From positions 1 through 64,000 of the forward strand of contig CAJXQX010000010.1 in NCBI GenBank assembly GCA_913058185.1: 64,000 bases of DNA, read 5' to 3'. The notes under the pieces were generated by a model. The model had not been told where the DNA came from. It searched no databases and worked only from the letters and a program-made list of their open reading frames with translations. Positions 52,424-60,469 of this stretch are shown in pieces. The position numbers and the translations under genes are program-made. Positions within the stretch are counted from its first letter, which is position 1. Every line of letters starts with the position of its first letter. Source of the stretch: an uncultured Verrucomicrobiota bacterium (GTDB lineage: Bacteria > Verrucomicrobiota > Verrucomicrobiia > Opitutales > Opitutaceae).

Positions 52424-53269
52424 CTAGCTGGCGGCCAGGGCTTCGGCCCAGAGAATACGGAGGTCTTTCCCGAGTTCTTGGGCTTCATGCCAGCTGTCGG
52501 GGAAACAGCTTAAGCCGTAGCCGATTTTTGGGCCAACTTCAGGGCAGGCCCAGAACTCATTGCCGGGACGCGGTCCGGCCAACCATAGATCGAAGGCTTT
52601 GCGGATGAAGGGGCGGAGCTCCTCGTATTCCGGCGAGTGTTTCGTTGTGCCGTCGGTTACCGGAACCTGGCAATGGTGCCCGTTGAAGGGGCGCATGTGC
52701 CACAAGCGTGAAGCTTGGAACAACGGGATGTTCTCAAACAGGCGTTCGATGTAGTTCGATGGTCCCAGATGCTTCACCGAAGCGGGATGAGAGAAATCAA
52801 AATTCACCCGCGGGTATTTGCCGGTCTTGGCCTTCACCCCTTCAGCGATGCCGTAGGTTTTTTCGGGTGTCTCGGTGCAAGTGTCGCGGTGGACCTCGAG
52901 ATAAACTTCGGCACCTTGCTTCTCGGCTTCCGTCATCAGTCCTACCGTGAGTTCAACGGCATCTTCGATCGACGTGTCGTGATCGGCGAGCTGGCAGTTG
53001 ATGGGGCCTTGATCGAGGGAAAGCGCCTTGGTGATACGAGGCGCGAAGTGCGCCGTTTCGCCAGCGTCGAAGAATCCACCGTAGCGCAGCCCCGTTTTGG
53101 TCAGACCTTCAGCGAGACCAGGAGCATTGATTCCGGTGGTGCAGGCGTCGAATCCCGCGGCCTTGATGGCGTCAAGCTTTTGGCCGGTCGACCAATCGGT
53201 GCCGTCAGCGTTTTGTTGGTTGGTGAGACTCCAGAGGTTGGCTTGAAGGACGAGAGTGGGTTCGGACAT
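52424..53269 (-). CDS. TIM-barrel sugar isomerase/epimerase-like protein
   Basis: A 281-residue AP-endonuclease-2-like TIM barrel. GQKLDAIKAAGFDACTTGI starts the barrel. Likely metal ligands are in VYLEVHRDTCTE (Glu and His), NFDFSHPASVKH (Asp, His) and HMRPFNGHHCQVP. The C-terminus (GPRPGNEFWACPEVGPKIGY) supplies a late Glu. Substrate unknown. It is the last gene on the minus strand before the repeat element, 45 bases downstream of the corrinoid-cassette orphans, so it may be part of the same transcript. Confidence 0.82.
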   Translation of the reverse strand: MSEPTLVLQANLWSLTNQQNADGTDWSTGQKLDAIKAAGFDACTTGINAPGLAEGLTKTGLRYGGFFDAGETAHFAPRITKALSLDQGPINCQLADHDTSIEDAVELTVGLMTEAEKQGAEVYLEVHRDTCTETPEKTYGIAEGVKAKTGKYPRVNFDFSHPASVKHLGPSNYIERLFENIPLFQASRLWHMRPFNGHHCQVPVTDGTTKHSPEYEELRPFIRKAFDLWLAGPRPGNEFWACPEVGPKIGYGLSCFPDSWHEAQELGKDLRILWAEALAAS

Positions 53270-53314
53270 GAGGGAAAGCGGGTTTAAGATTATAGGTCGA
53301 AAAAGAGCCGAAGG

Positions 53315-53662
53315 TTAACCAACGGATGCATATTCTAACCAGAATTTGTCGTCCTCCACGATCAGTTTTGCGGCAAAGTTGGCGTTGGCCTCTTCCAGCG
53401 CGGCTTTGAGCATATCCTTGGGGTCCGGGCCTTTTTCGATCCGGCGCAGCAGGCCTTCACCTTTTTCGGTGCCGAGGGCTAGGGTGATTTTGAGACCGCG
53501 GCGTTTGGCGGAGAATTTGGTGCCGTCGGGCAGCTCGATCTTCTTTCTGAGCGGCTTGAGGTAGGCGTCGGCGTAGTGGACGCCTACTCCGGAACGATCG
53601 TTCTTTTCGGGGCGCAGGGCTTCTTCGACGTCAGGATTGAGGGGGGCGAGTTCAGCTTTCAT
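53315..53662 (-). CDS. Unknown 115-residue protein of the corrinoid cassette
   Basis: A small, charged, cytosolic protein without cysteines or membrane segments. DRSGVGVHYADAYLKPLRKK and LKITLALGTEKGEGLLRRIE are its most distinctive parts. It sits eight bases after the Cys-rich orphan at 53671, in a tight same-strand series that begins with the corrinoid activator genes. No family is recognised. Confidence 0.68.
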   Translation of the reverse strand: MKAELAPLNPDVEEALRPEKNDRSGVGVHYADAYLKPLRKKIELPDGTKFSAKRRGLKITLALGTEKGEGLLRRIEKGPDPKDMLKAALEEANANFAAKLIVEDDKFWLEYASVG

Positions 53663-53670
53663 GAGATGAG

Positions 53671-54189
53671 TTATAATGGGTCGGCGTTTTTAGATAAAGC
53701 GAAGTGAAGGGTTTGGAGCACGGCGTTCCATTTGTGCATGCGGCCATCGACGTGGCACAGACAGCCGGACGCAGATTTAGCGGGATTCCAGGTGATCGCG
53801 GCAGCCAGAGGCCCTCCGGTCAGCGGAGCATCGTGCGACATCCAGTCCTTTACCATGGCGGAGCTCTCGCGCCAGCAACACATGCGGGTGTGGCCGTCGC
53901 CGTGTGGGGCTGGCTCGCAACGTTGTTCCAGAATTGGCCAGCCGACGTCGGCGGAACCGACTTTTACGTGATAAAGTAAATCGAACTCGATGTTGCCACA
54001 GGTGCTGCCGTGGAATCGGAATTCGACCAGACTGCTGCCGTCTTCGCCCTCGGCTTTGAGTTGCAGATTCTTTTTCGCCCAGCGATCGAGCACGCGCGGC
54101 GTGAAGGTGTAGGCAGGAGCATTCACGGTGGCTTGAGTTGTAGCTGGGCTCTCCCGCGGCTGCGGGACCGGTGCGTTGGAGGCGTTCAT
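53671..54189 (-). CDS. Unknown Cys/His-containing protein of the corrinoid cassette
   Basis: A 172-residue soluble protein with a Pro-rich N-terminus. Six cysteines (64, 91, 104, 105, 143, 145) and nearby histidines (96, 100, 146) cluster in GSTCGNIEF, RCEPAPHGDGHTRMCCWRES and SGCLCHVDGRMHKW, suggesting a metal or Fe-S site. Its start overlaps the end of the MetH-activation-like gene by four bases. It is not recognised as a known family, but its coupling to reactivation genes suggests a role in corrinoid redox or assembly. Confidence 0.7.
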   Translation of the reverse strand: MNASNAPVPQPRESPATTQATVNAPAYTFTPRVLDRWAKKNLQLKAEGEDGSSLVEFRFHGSTCGNIEFDLLYHVKVGSADVGWPILEQRCEPAPHGDGHTRMCCWRESSAMVKDWMSHDAPLTGGPLAAAITWNPAKSASGCLCHVDGRMHKWNAVLQTLHFALSKNADPL

Positions 54190-54740
54190 GTTTGCGGGAG
54201 TTCGAAGACGGCGATTTGAGACTTTTTAGGCGTTAACATGCCGGAGTCCAAGGATTCCAGAGGCCGGGGGAGTTCGACCGCGTTCTTAATGGCGGCGAGT
54301 AAAGGGATATTCTCGGCGATGCTCCAGTCCGGGTAGCCGGGGCAGTAGTGTTTTTTGGCTCCCAAACTGTCGCGAGTTTGGGTGAGCAACTCGTCGACGA
54401 CGGCCGACGCGAAACACTCGAGGAAATAGTAACGGTCGGGTTCGTCCTTTTCCCAATACGCGGCGGCCGCGAGCTCCGCCTCGGCTCCTGCGCTCGCGAT
54501 GATCACGCCAAGCCGGGGAGCCTTTGGCCAAATAGCCGCACAAAGTTGCTGAATGGTTTCGTCGGCTTCGATCGCGACTAACCAGGGGCGTCCGTTTTGA
54601 CTAAACCATTCCCTTGCCCAGGTGGCGTTCTCCGCCACCGCGCCTTCGAATTCGCGGGCCACCGGATAGCGAAGGAAGCGTTTGAATACGCGGTCGTCGA
54701 CGGTCACCTCGGGAGCCGGTTCAAAGCGGAGTGGATTCAA
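54186..54740 (-). CDS. Stand-alone MetH-activation-domain-like protein
   Basis: A 184-residue protein. HYCPGYPDWSIAENIPLL (residues 131-148) and LDSGMLTPKKSQIAVF (164-179) resemble the SAM-binding SPGYP...PxxxVSG signature of the activation domain of cobalamin-dependent methionine synthase. That domain brings SAM to Co(II)-corrinoid for reductive methylation. Here it is free-standing, as in some anaerobes, and is coupled by four-base overlaps to the RACo-like gene upstream and the Cys-rich orphan downstream. It may help reset the corrinoid protein at 60470-61114. Confidence 0.72.
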   Translation of the reverse strand: MNPLRFEPAPEVTVDDRVFKRFLRYPVAREFEGAVAENATWAREWFSQNGRPWLVAIEADETIQQLCAAIWPKAPRLGVIIASAGAEAELAAAAYWEKDEPDRYYFLECFASAVVDELLTQTRDSLGAKKHYCPGYPDWSIAENIPLLAAIKNAVELPRPLESLDSGMLTPKKSQIAVFELPQT

Positions 54741-56380
54741 TCGAGATCCCCCGGTTCAATGCCATAGGGTTGAAATTGACAGCCCTCCACGAAGTGATCG
54801 AAGAAGTTTGGATCGGTCTCGAGTTCGACATGTTGGATCGTTTTTATCCGTTCCTCCAATTCGCGCCGGCGCGTGACCGAGAGTAACGCCAGACAGGCAC
54901 CCTCAACGGCGGCGTTGCCGATTTGAACAATTTTCTCGGTCGGTAGATCCGGGATTAGGCCGATTCCCTTGGCGGCATCGATGTCCAGGTGGCGGCCGAA
55001 GCCTCCCGCGAGGTAGAACTTATCTACGTCGGCCAGACTGCGCCCGTAGGCCTGGGCCACGATCCGAATCCCGGCTACATTGGCCCCCTTGGCTTGAGCG
55101 AGTTCATTGATGTCGCTCTCGAGAAATTTGATCCCGTGCTCCTCATTCACCACGAAGGAAGATTCGCCGTCTTCGAAGCGACCGAACGCGTTCATCTGTT
55201 CGGTGCGTTTGAGTTCAGCCAGCAATGAAATAAGACCCGAACCGCAAATGCCCTCCGGTGCTTTGTCGCCGATGACGCTGATTTCCGACGGTCCCGAATC
55301 AGGCAGGTGCACCTTCTCGATCGCGCCATCGAGGCCCGGCATTCCTTGGCTGATGGCACGTCCTTCGAAGGCGGGGCCGGCCGGGCAGGAAGCCGCCAGT
55401 AGTTTATCTCGGTAGCCCATGAATACTTCGGTATTGGTGCCGATGTCCATGATCGCCACGAGCTCGTCGCTGCGATCAGCCGCGACGGCGAGTAAACAGG
55501 CGGCAGCGTCACCGCCGACGTGACCACTGATCACCGGCATAGCATAAAGCCGTGCTTCGGGGTGACAGGGCAGGCGAAGTTTGCGTGCCGGCATGCTGAT
55601 CGCAGTCGTATCGGCTTCGCCATCTCGCCAGGCTTTTTCCGAAAGGGAGCGGTAGGGACGTTGACCGATTGAACTCACATCGTAGCCCAGAAACAGGTCC
55701 CGCATGGTCGGGTTGCCGGCGACCACGATTTCAAAAATACACTCTGCCTCGAACGGCAGCTCTTTGATGGCCCGATTGAGGTAACCCAGCAGCGTGCGTT
55801 GCAGGAGACGTCCGGGATGATCGGTGTCGAATTGGATTCGCGACATCACATCGGTGCCGCCGAAACGTTGCGGGTTCTCCAGTGACGTGCTGGCTACGAT
55901 CTCACCGGATTCTAAATCGAGCGCTCGAACCACGACCGTGGTCGTGCCAATATCGATCGCCAAACCAATGATCGGACCGGTCGAAGTCGCGATCTGTTGG
56001 CCATCCAGCAATACCCGATCGCCATCTCGTGTGACCGCGGGGTCGATGGACTGCAGGGCTGCCTCTGGCGGCAAATTCATAGCCTGATCTTCAATGTGTA
56101 TCTCAGCCCGGCGCATCGTGTGGGCCTGCACTTCGCCCGGCACTTCCGTGAGTCGAGCGCAGCAGGATAAACGAAAGTTGTCCTTAAGGTGGCTCTCTTC
56201 CTCGGACGGCGGGGTGAGGCTGTCCATACCCTCCGTGATTTCCATTAAACACTCGCGGCACTTGCCTTGCTTACGACAGGAGGATGGAACGCTGACATCT
56301 AGACTTTCTCCGACCTCGAATAGAGAGGTGCCCGCGGCGAATTCGCCGGCGCGTTGATTGATGGTTACCTTTTTGGACAT
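54737..56380 (-). CDS. RACo/RamA-like reductive activator of corrinoid protein (DUF4445)
   Basis: A 547-residue protein with an N-terminal plant-type [2Fe-2S] ferredoxin domain: Cys35, Cys41, Cys44 and Cys73 or Cys74. An ASKHA-type ATPase domain follows, with phosphate motifs AIDIGTTTVVV (143-148) and IMDIGTNTEVF, GGDAAACLLA and FYLAGGFGRHLD. Such proteins use ATP to reduce inactive Co(II) corrinoid to Co(I). It is shorter than many RACo proteins (600 residues or more), with little linker between the two domains. It identifies the neighbouring methyltransferase system as truly corrinoid-dependent. Confidence 0.92.
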   Translation of the reverse strand: MSKKVTINQRAGEFAAGTSLFEVGESLDVSVPSSCRKQGKCRECLMEITEGMDSLTPPSEEESHLKDNFRLSCCARLTEVPGEVQAHTMRRAEIHIEDQAMNLPPEAALQSIDPAVTRDGDRVLLDGQQIATSTGPIIGLAIDIGTTTVVVRALDLESGEIVASTSLENPQRFGGTDVMSRIQFDTDHPGRLLQRTLLGYLNRAIKELPFEAECIFEIVVAGNPTMRDLFLGYDVSSIGQRPYRSLSEKAWRDGEADTTAISMPARKLRLPCHPEARLYAMPVISGHVGGDAAACLLAVAADRSDELVAIMDIGTNTEVFMGYRDKLLAASCPAGPAFEGRAISQGMPGLDGAIEKVHLPDSGPSEISVIGDKAPEGICGSGLISLLAELKRTEQMNAFGRFEDGESSFVVNEEHGIKFLESDINELAQAKGANVAGIRIVAQAYGRSLADVDKFYLAGGFGRHLDIDAAKGIGLIPDLPTEKIVQIGNAAVEGACLALLSVTRRRELEERIKTIQHVELETDPNFFDHFVEGCQFQPYGIEPGDLD

Positions 56381-56390
56381 GAGGGGATTT

Positions 56391-57692
56391 TTAGAGTCCG
56401 CCTTGCGTTTCGTTGTCGCCTTGGGCGGTCACGTGGCGGTCGAACACCACAACCTTGTCACCCCGCAATCGACTGACGTCGCTGAGCACATCTTGATCGG
56501 TGAGTAGGAATCGAGACTTAGCTCCCGGACTGAGCACGCCGAACTTCTCGGCATAATCCATCCGTTCTACGCCGGCGCCAGTCGCGGTGTGCAGGACCTG
56601 CGGAGCGCTCAGGCCAGCGGCCTGCATGAGTTCGAGTTCGCGTAAGAACCCCCAACCGTGCGTCACGCCGTGGGAACCGGAATCACTACCTGCGATGATA
56701 CGAACGCCCAGCTCCTGGGCGAGCACGAGGCTGCGGGCATGGCCGTCGATAATACGGCGCAAGTGATCGCATACTTCGTTGCTCCAACCGATAATTTCGG
56801 GATGGTCCAACTGGAATTGAACCGGAGCGAACGTCGGCACCCAGACCATATCCAAGTCACGGATACGAGCTAGCTGCTGATCGTCGATGAAAAAGCCGTG
56901 CTCGATGGTATCAACCTGAGCCTCGATGCAGTTGGCCACGCCATCGTTGCCCGAGCAATGAACCATGGTGTGTTTGCCGTGTTCGCGTGATGCGGTGACA
57001 AAGGCAATCAACTCCTCAGCGGGCATCTGCGGCTTCGCGGTGACGGCGCCTTTTTCGAAATTGATGATGCCGGTGGCAAGCAGCTTGATGCGGTGAGCCC
57101 CATCGTTGATCCGGGCGGCTACCGTCGCGGCGGGGGAATCGAATTCCTCCATCGGGCGAGCCATGAACGACCCGTAACGTTTTTGGTGATTGATGGCGGC
57201 ACCCGGAGCATCGACGTAGGGCATGATGCCGCGGCGGTCGGACCGGTAGCGCGATTGCAGGGCGAGACCGATAGCGGCTTTATCGCCAGCTTCGCGCACG
57301 GCGGTGATACCGAGTGCGACCAAGCGTTCGAGACGTGACTCGGCCGCGGCGAGTTGTTCCTCGGCGCTGAGTTTTAGGTGGGCCGAGCGTTTTGCGGTAT
57401 CGGTTTCACCGCCCTCTAGAAATAGATGGGTGTGGGAATCAGTTAGGCCCGGTAATGCCGTGTGGTCTGGGAGGTGCAGGTCGGGCTGGGTTTGACCAAG
57501 CCGGATGAGGTTGGCGGGCGGCGCATCGGTCGAAGCGTAGCGAATACCGTCCGCATCGCAGACCAAATGCGCATCGGTCAGCACCGAGCTGCTGGTGCCA
57601 TCAAACAAGCGGCCGACGCGCAACCAGCATGGTCCAACGATGTCGCGCAGGGTGTCAGCCAGCGCGGTTAAACTGGGACTCGAGTCGCTCAT
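56391..57692 (-). CDS. Amidohydrolase superfamily protein
   Basis: A 433-residue metal-dependent hydrolase of the imidazolonepropionase/prolidase-like group. LPGLTDSHTHLFLEGG holds the HxH motif, MVHCSGNDG and TIEHGF the two later histidines, and AGSDSGSHG the catalytic Asp. A short N-terminal beta domain precedes the barrel. The gene overlaps the pterin methyltransferase by four bases (57689-57692). It may release the methylated substrate from a conjugate or process the demethylated product. Aerobic chloromethane clusters also carry a HutI-like amidohydrolase of unclear role. Confidence 0.88.
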   Translation of the reverse strand: MSDSSPSLTALADTLRDIVGPCWLRVGRLFDGTSSSVLTDAHLVCDADGIRYASTDAPPANLIRLGQTQPDLHLPDHTALPGLTDSHTHLFLEGGETDTAKRSAHLKLSAEEQLAAAESRLERLVALGITAVREAGDKAAIGLALQSRYRSDRRGIMPYVDAPGAAINHQKRYGSFMARPMEEFDSPAATVAARINDGAHRIKLLATGIINFEKGAVTAKPQMPAEELIAFVTASREHGKHTMVHCSGNDGVANCIEAQVDTIEHGFFIDDQQLARIRDLDMVWVPTFAPVQFQLDHPEIIGWSNEVCDHLRRIIDGHARSLVLAQELGVRIIAGSDSGSHGVTHGWGFLRELELMQAAGLSAPQVLHTATGAGVERMDYAEKFGVLSPGAKSRFLLTDQDVLSDVSRLRGDKVVVFDRHVTAQGDNETQGGL

Positions 57693-58660
57693 TCTTCGAT
57701 GTAGTCAGCGCAGAGATCCATGATCTTTTCCGCTTGGCGGAAGCCGGCGTCTTCGGCGGTTTCATCGGGCAGAGCACGACCCTCTTCCAAGGCTGCTTCC
57801 AGTTCTGTGATCAGAGGATGATCGGCTTCGAGTGGGGTGGCGTTGACCTCAACATTGGCGAGGGCGTAGTCGAGACCGAGACGACCTGCGATCGTAAGGT
57901 AAGCCCGCTCCAGTAATGGTTTCGCGGCCTTGGGTGTTCCCCAGGCGAAGTTGGAAAGTCCGACGGAATAGTGGAGTCCCTTGAGGTCGGGATCGGCAGA
58001 ACAAAGACGCAAGGTATCCAAGCCGATGTTGACCAACCCGTAGGTGTCCGCGCCGACGGGGGCGAGGCCGGGATCGACGATGATGTCGTCGATCGTGCGG
58101 TTAGCTTTGGTCACCAGTAGGTCGACGAAGTGTTTGACCGTTTCGTAGCTCTGTTGCGGATCGAGGCTTTGGCCGGTGCTACCATCTGGGCGAAAACACT
58201 CGGAGGCCATGACGATGCAGCGCATGTCGTGTTCGCCGATCATCTCGATCATTTCGTCGAGATCCTCGCGGGACGCCGCGAGGGAATTGAAGAGTGGTTT
58301 GCCGCGGCTCTTGCTGCGGTCGAACGCTTCCAGCGCAACGCGATGATAGGCGATATTGGGATTGTCAAAGCTCAGCGAAATATCGGTCGCCTCTTGAATG
58401 GCGGGGATCACTATGGGCAGGAACTCGAGCATTTCCTCGACTCGCACGGCGACCTTTTGAGTGCCGTCAATATTGAGATTCACCAAGTCGGCGCCGGCAT
58501 CGGACTGGAGCTTGGCAAGATGCTGGAAGCCGGTGACGTCACGCGCTTCCCAGGCGCGACGAGCGCGGCCATAGGCGTTGTTGATGAGCTCGCCAATGAT
58601 CTTGGGTTGAGGGGGGAGAGCCCCGTCGGTAGGCGCGGGTGTGGAGGGGGAGGTGTTCAT
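57689..58660 (-). CDS. Pterin-binding methyltransferase (methylcorrinoid:tetrahydrofolate type)
   Basis: A 323-residue DHPS-like TIM barrel of the AcsE/MtgA/CmuB kind, which transfers methyl between a corrinoid protein and tetrahydrofolate. Signatures: IIGELINNAYGR, the pterin-pocket strands GADLVNLNIDG and ISLSFDNPN, IIVDPGLAPVGAD and HYSVGLSNFAWGTPKAAK. It lacks the other MetH domains. It overlaps the amidohydrolase and would give methyl-THF for the MetF-like enzyme encoded upstream. Confidence 0.88.
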   Translation of the reverse strand: MNTSPSTPAPTDGALPPQPKIIGELINNAYGRARRAWEARDVTGFQHLAKLQSDAGADLVNLNIDGTQKVAVRVEEMLEFLPIVIPAIQEATDISLSFDNPNIAYHRVALEAFDRSKSRGKPLFNSLAASREDLDEMIEMIGEHDMRCIVMASECFRPDGSTGQSLDPQQSYETVKHFVDLLVTKANRTIDDIIVDPGLAPVGADTYGLVNIGLDTLRLCSADPDLKGLHYSVGLSNFAWGTPKAAKPLLERAYLTIAGRLGLDYALANVEVNATPLEADHPLITELEAALEEGRALPDETAEDAGFRQAEKIMDLCADYIEE

Positions 58661-58720
58661 TAGATTGGAAAGGGGAGAAAGTGTTTGTCTGAGAAGGGTG
58701 CGGAGCGGTGGGGTCAGCGG

Positions 58721-58837
58721 AGAGAACGAGAACGAGAAAGATTAAGAGAACGAAAACGAGTGGAGCGGGCGTTAGAGCCAGACGTGGTTGGTCGGGATAA
58801 GTTTCTTGTTACTTAAGCGTTAGTATTTTGTTATTTC
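58721..58837. repeat. GAACGAG and CTTGTTACTT repeats between cassette genes
   Basis: AGAGAACGAGAACGAGAAAG (from 58721) continues with AAGAGAACGAAAACGAG to 58760. A degenerate CTTGTTACTT...TTGTTATTTCG string lies at 58804-58837, next to the metF-like stop codon. Same pairing of repeat families as beside rhaB. Confidence 0.55.
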
Positions 58838-60435
58838 GTGCCTGCGGCCCGACCGCGCCCGGTTACCGGAATTGGGGTGTCGGGGGTGGCGACTTTGATT
58901 GGGTTCGATAGGTGATCACGGCCGGCCCAGGCGTTGGCCCAGCTGGAGGTGCCGCGGAGTTGTTGGTCCTGCATGACGGGAGCGTGATCGAGTAGTTGGG
59001 CAGCGTTACCGGCGTGTTTGGCGCGATCATAGGCGCGGGACCAGATGCACTCGAAATCATCGACTTCGCATAGGCCATCGCGGGTACCGCCGCAGGGGCC
59101 GTTACGTTGATTTTTGGCGCAGGCGGATTCGGGACAGAGAAATTCGATATCAGGCAGGGAGCAGTCGCCGCAGTCTTTGCAGCCAAACATGGCGGCTTTG
59201 CTGGCATGTTCGATGGTGCGCATCCAGCCGGGGCCTTGCATGGGGTCCTTGGCACGGGTGGTGAGTTTCTTGCCGGTGTTCCATATCCCTTTGTCCTCTT
59301 CGAACATCAAACCGTGGATGAACTTGGAGAACCGATAACTGTAAGTGATATTGCCGGTCACGGGGCCGACGGCGGCGAGATCGAAAAGCGGGCGTTCGGG
59401 ATCGGCCAGTCCGGTGGTCGCATCCGATTCGTAACAGAAATATTCGTTCGGGCGACTGAACTGAATTTCGCGGGCAAACTTCTTCCAGTCTTCCGGGCCA
59501 AAGGAGCGTTCGATTTCCAGCACCCGTTCGACATCTTCGATCCGGTGCACGCCACCGAGGTAAGATCCCCGGTAACCGAGGCCCCGAAAGATTGCGATTT
59601 GTTTGGCGGCGAGTTCGAGGAAGAACGCTTTCCCGCGATCAGGCATGGCGTTCTGTTCTTCGCAGATCGCTGACAGCTCATCCGAGATTACGACTCCCGG
59701 AATTTTGTGCGATCGAAAGAGTTTTGCGACGCGGGGATTGAGCACGTAAACGTTGCCGATGAGAGGAATATCGCTCCAACCACGCTGACGGAGCCATACG
59801 ATGAGTTCGTGAATTTTGCGCGAATCGTAGCCGATTTGATTCACGATCCAGCGCGCGCCGCATTCGAGTTTCTTCTCTAGCTTCAAGAGCTGGGGAATGA
59901 CTTCGTTTTCGTGAAGTTTGAAATTGGTGACGACGCAGCCGGTATTAAATTGGGTAGCCCCGAGACGGGCATTTTTCTTTGCTCCGGGCCGCGTGACATC
60001 CATGCCGCTATTCATCTGGGCGAGTAGGGTGAGCAACCCGACCGAATCGATATCGAAGACGGGTTTGGCCCCACCGTGAACCCCTCGGCCGGAATAGTCA
60101 CCGGAGAGGGCGAGTAGGTTGTGCAGTCCGAGGCTGGCGAGATGCCAAGCTTCGGATTCGAGTGCGTTGCGATTGAAATCCTTGCAGGAGAGATGCACGA
60201 CGACTTCGCGTCCTGCCGTTCGAATCAGTTCGCCTAGGGCGGCCGGAGCGAGTTGTGGATTGCCACTGGCGTTGTCGGTGATGGAGACCCAATCAACGTC
60301 GTCGTGGGCCGCCAGAGCCTCGGCAAAAGCCACGGATTTGGAGGCCCGGGTTTCGAATATGGTGCCGCGCGTGGACACAAGTTCCACGCCGAGCAGGAAA
60401 CGCTGCGGATCAGCCAATTTCTCGGGCAACGTCAT
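58831..60435 (-). CDS. Methylenetetrahydrofolate reductase fused to a C-terminal MetV-like Cys-rich domain
   Basis: A 534-residue protein. The MetF barrel (about 1-310) shows GVELVSTRG with Glu18 as the probable catalytic acid, SITDNASGNPQ, HLSCKDFNRN, LLALSGDYSG and WIVNQIGYD. The C-terminal domain (about 400-475) carries eight cysteines (419, 422, 425, 434, 439, 448, 456, 463; CKDCGDCSLPDIEFLCPESA and NGPCGGTRDGLCEV), the MTHFR_C pattern seen in acetogen MetV. In this cassette it probably oxidises methyl-THF to methylene-THF. The start MTLPEKLADP is preferred over one nine codons upstream. Confidence 0.9.
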   Translation of the reverse strand: MTLPEKLADPQRFLLGVELVSTRGTIFETRASKSVAFAEALAAHDDVDWVSITDNASGNPQLAPAALGELIRTAGREVVVHLSCKDFNRNALESEAWHLASLGLHNLLALSGDYSGRGVHGGAKPVFDIDSVGLLTLLAQMNSGMDVTRPGAKKNARLGATQFNTGCVVTNFKLHENEVIPQLLKLEKKLECGARWIVNQIGYDSRKIHELIVWLRQRGWSDIPLIGNVYVLNPRVAKLFRSHKIPGVVISDELSAICEEQNAMPDRGKAFFLELAAKQIAIFRGLGYRGSYLGGVHRIEDVERVLEIERSFGPEDWKKFAREIQFSRPNEYFCYESDATTGLADPERPLFDLAAVGPVTGNITYSYRFSKFIHGLMFEEDKGIWNTGKKLTTRAKDPMQGPGWMRTIEHASKAAMFGCKDCGDCSLPDIEFLCPESACAKNQRNGPCGGTRDGLCEVDDFECIWSRAYDRAKHAGNAAQLLDHAPVMQDQQLRGTSSWANAWAGRDHLSNPIKVATPDTPIPVTGRGRAAGTK

Positions 60436-60469
60436 GGTCAAAAAGCGAGAAATTGGAGGCACAAACCGC

